From an uncultured Bacteroides sp. (GTDB taxonomy: Bacteria; Bacteroidota; Bacteroidia; Bacteroidales; UBA932), in the NCBI GenBank assembly GCA_900543205.1, contig UQQM01000016.1:1-46003 (forward strand): a stretch of 46,003 nt of DNA, read 5' to 3'. The position numbers and the translations under genes were made by a program. The notes beneath the pieces were generated by a model. That model did no database searches. It had not been told where the DNA came from and was given only the letters and a program-made list of their open reading frames with translations. Positions 44,513-46,003 of the stretch are shown here, piece by piece. Position 1 is the first letter of the stretch; the number at the start of each line of letters is the position of its first letter.

Positions 44513-45274
44513 ATGGCAGCATTGATTCAACGTCGCAAAGACATCCTGAACCTTATCCGCGAAGACGGCCACGCCAAAGTCCAGAAGCTCGCAAAGATAT
44601 TCAATGTATCGGAGGTCACCATACGGCAGGACCTTGAAATCCTGGAGCAGATGGGCTACGTACAGAGAGAGCACGGAGGAGCGTTCCTCAAGGATGTGGG
44701 AGATTTTGCGAAGACAGGCAAACTGTTCAACCAGACCCACATGGAGGAGAAGCAGGAAATCGCGAAGAAGGCCGTGAAGCTCATCAACGAAGGGGACTGC
44801 ATCATCCTCGACTCGGGCTCCACGACCACCGAACTCGCAAAGCTCCTGGTCGGCTACCACAATCTCACGGTCGCGACCAACGCGCTCAACATCGCCCTGA
44901 TACTCGGAGGCAACCCGGGCATCAACCTCATAGTCTCCGGCGGCGAGTTCAAGGCGCCCACGCTTTCGCTTTCCGGGGAGATGGCCGCCAGCACCTTCAA
45001 GAACATCCATGTGCAGAAGCTCTTCCTCGCCACGGCCGGAATCTCATCCGACATGATGCTCACCTATCCGAGCTTCAGCGACCTCACGGTCAAGTCCGCG
45101 ATGATACGGGTGTCCGACAAGGTTTTCCTGCTGGCCGACTCGTCGAAATTCGGGGAGACTTCGTTCGCCAGCCTCGGCCGCATCTCCCTCGTGGACACGG
45201 TGGTGACCGACAGCAAGATAAGCAAGGAACAGGTCGACATGTTCAAGGAGCTCAACGTAGACCTTTTATATTAA
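44513..45274 (+). CDS. DeoR family sugar-responsive repressor
   Basis: 253 residues. The N-terminal winged helix-turn-helix reads RRKDILNLIREDGHAKVQKL then FNVSEVTIRQDLEILEQMG, the classic DeoR form. The C-terminal effector domain (DeoR sensor, ISOCOT fold) has CIILDSGSTTTELAKLL and VSGGEFKAPTLSLSGEMA and usually binds a sugar phosphate. It is divergent from the transketolase operon and followed after 26 bases by a GH3 gene, so it probably represses both and releases on accumulation of a pathway phosphate such as the ketose phosphate (inference). Confidence 0.93.
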   Translation: MAALIQRRKDILNLIREDGHAKVQKLAKIFNVSEVTIRQDLEILEQMGYVQREHGGAFLKDVGDFAKTGKLFNQTHMEEKQEIAKKAVKLINEGDCIILDSGSTTTELAKLLVGYHNLTVATNALNIALILGGNPGINLIVSGGEFKAPTLSLSGEMAASTFKNIHVQKLFLATAGISSDMMLTYPSFSDLTVKSAMIRVSDKVFLLADSSKFGETSFASLGRISLVDTVVTDSKISKEQVDMFKELNVDLLY

Positions 45275-45300
45275 TACACACATAACGCAACACTAACATC

Positions 45301-46003
45301 ATGAAAAAAACTCTGTTGGTTCTAGGCGCGCTCATCAGTGCCTTCCAGCTTTCCGCGCAGCCCAAGCTCAGCGCGGACAACATCGACGAAGTACTTGAGG
45401 CCATGACCCTCGAGGAGAAGGCCGCACTCTGCGTCGGAGCGGGACGCGGCTATCAGCTCGGCGGGCTGACCTTCAGCAGCACCGTGCTCGTTCCCGGTGC
45501 TGCCGGAACAACCCTCGCAATCCCCCGCCTCGGAATTCCCGCGACCGCCCTTCCTGACGGCCCTGCCGGAATCCGCATCAGCCCGACCCGCGAGGGCGAC
45601 AGCCGCACCTACTACGGCACCGGCTTCCCCGTGGGTACCGCAATCGCATCATCATGGGACACCGAGCTCGTGGAGCACATGACCTCCGCAATGGGCAACG
45701 AGGTGCTTGAATACGGCGTGGACGTATTGCTCTCGCCGGCTATGAACATCCACCGCAACCCTCTCTGCGGACGCAACTTCGAATACTTCTCCGAGGATCC
45801 CGTGCTGGCCGGCAAGATAGGCGCGGCCTACGTGCGCGGCATCCAGTCCAACGGAGTCGGCACTTCGGTGAAGCACTTCGCGGCCAACGACCAGGAGACC
45901 AACCGCATGGAGAACGACTCCCGCGTAGACACCCGCGCCCTGCGCGAAATCTACCTCAAGGGATTCGAGATCACCGTCAAGGAGGCCCAGCCCTGGACCA
46001 TCA
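45301..46003 (+). CDS. GH3 beta-glucosidase-like protein, 5' part
   Basis: Partial: ATG at 45301, still open at the window end (234 residues seen of a normal 700-800). Signal peptide MKKTLLVLGALISAFQLSAQ, then the GH3 barrel start VLEAMTLEEKAALCVGAG, the substrate region IPATALPDGPAGIRI, SPAMNIHRNPLCGRNFEYFS with EDPVLAGKIGAAYVRG, and VKHFAANDQETNRMENDSR, which is the GH3 KH...N motif. The nucleophile aspartate lies beyond the window. The sequence is closer to classical beta-glucosidases (BglB/BglX-like) than to the other GH3 at 25871, so the two are distinct. It lies 26 bases after the DeoR gene. Confidence 0.93.
   Translation, partial: MKKTLLVLGALISAFQLSAQPKLSADNIDEVLEAMTLEEKAALCVGAGRGYQLGGLTFSSTVLVPGAAGTTLAIPRLGIPATALPDGPAGIRISPTREGDSRTYYGTGFPVGTAIASSWDTELVEHMTSAMGNEVLEYGVDVLLSPAMNIHRNPLCGRNFEYFSEDPVLAGKIGAAYVRGIQSNGVGTSVKHFAANDQETNRMENDSRVDTRALREIYLKGFEITVKEAQPWTI

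Noticed and set aside
44336..45010. A 225-codon upstream extension of the transketolase subunit A frame
   Set aside because: It overlaps the divergent promoter region and the entire start of the DeoR gene, and family proteins begin at the MDAKTLKL-like start at 44335.

Overview
This 46 kb window is GC-rich bacterial DNA that looks like one chromosomal contig from the order Bacteroidales. The evidence is a SusC/SusD pair, Bacteroidota-only families (DUF4783, SusD, the HTH-less NtrC-like regulator), absence of evident Shine-Dalgarno sites, and several promoters of the Bacteroidota type (TTTG, about 20 bases, TAnnTTTG). High GC suggests a high-GC gut or rumen lineage (Rikenellaceae or Cryptobacteroides-like). 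That placement is inference. I see no tRNA, rRNA, CRISPR array, insertion sequence or phage gene.

Left half (1-25.8 kb) is housekeeping. Plus strand: end of engB, then prs, a small membrane protein and der. Minus strand: rlmH followed by a very large NtrY-like histidine kinase with a 4-base overlap. A DUF4783 secreted protein stands alone on the plus strand. The minus-strand cluster dnaX-lptB-cmk-ispH-efp (efp has its own promoter) diverges from a plus-strand pair (secreted unknown protein and an O-methyltransferase). Next come metG plus an NtrC-like response regulator without a DNA-binding domain, and the minus-strand chain yigZ-serC-serA-DUF1015-recQ-dnaG. A pRiA4b-ORF3-like protein with a very acidic tail and a strong bidirectional hairpin close this half.

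Right half (25.9-46 kb) is a polysaccharide- or glycoside-utilisation locus joined to its own sugar catabolism. In transcription order (minus strand, 44.3 to 25.9 kb): split transketolase subunits A and B, a glycerol-kinase-like FGGY kinase interrupted by a one-base frameshift in a C6 run, a fucose/arabinose-isomerase-like protein, a DMT-type sugar permease, SusC, SusD, a terminator hairpin, then esterase, DUF1593, DUF1593, esterase (a mirror-ordered paralogous quartet), another terminator and a GH3 glycosidase. A DeoR regulator and a second GH3 (cut by the window end) run divergently.

Isomerase plus FGGY kinase plus split transketolase, with no epimerase or aldolase, fits the known logic of D-apiose catabolism (apiose to apulose to apulose 4-phosphate to DHAP and xylulose 5-phosphate). 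I propose that the locus takes up and degrades an acylated, furanose-containing (perhaps apiosyl) glycoside. The esterases would remove acyl groups, the nucleoside-hydrolase-like DUF1593 lipoproteins would cleave a furanosyl bond, and the GH3 enzymes would remove glucose or a similar sugar. The substrate and the DUF1593 activity are inference, not seen in the sequence.
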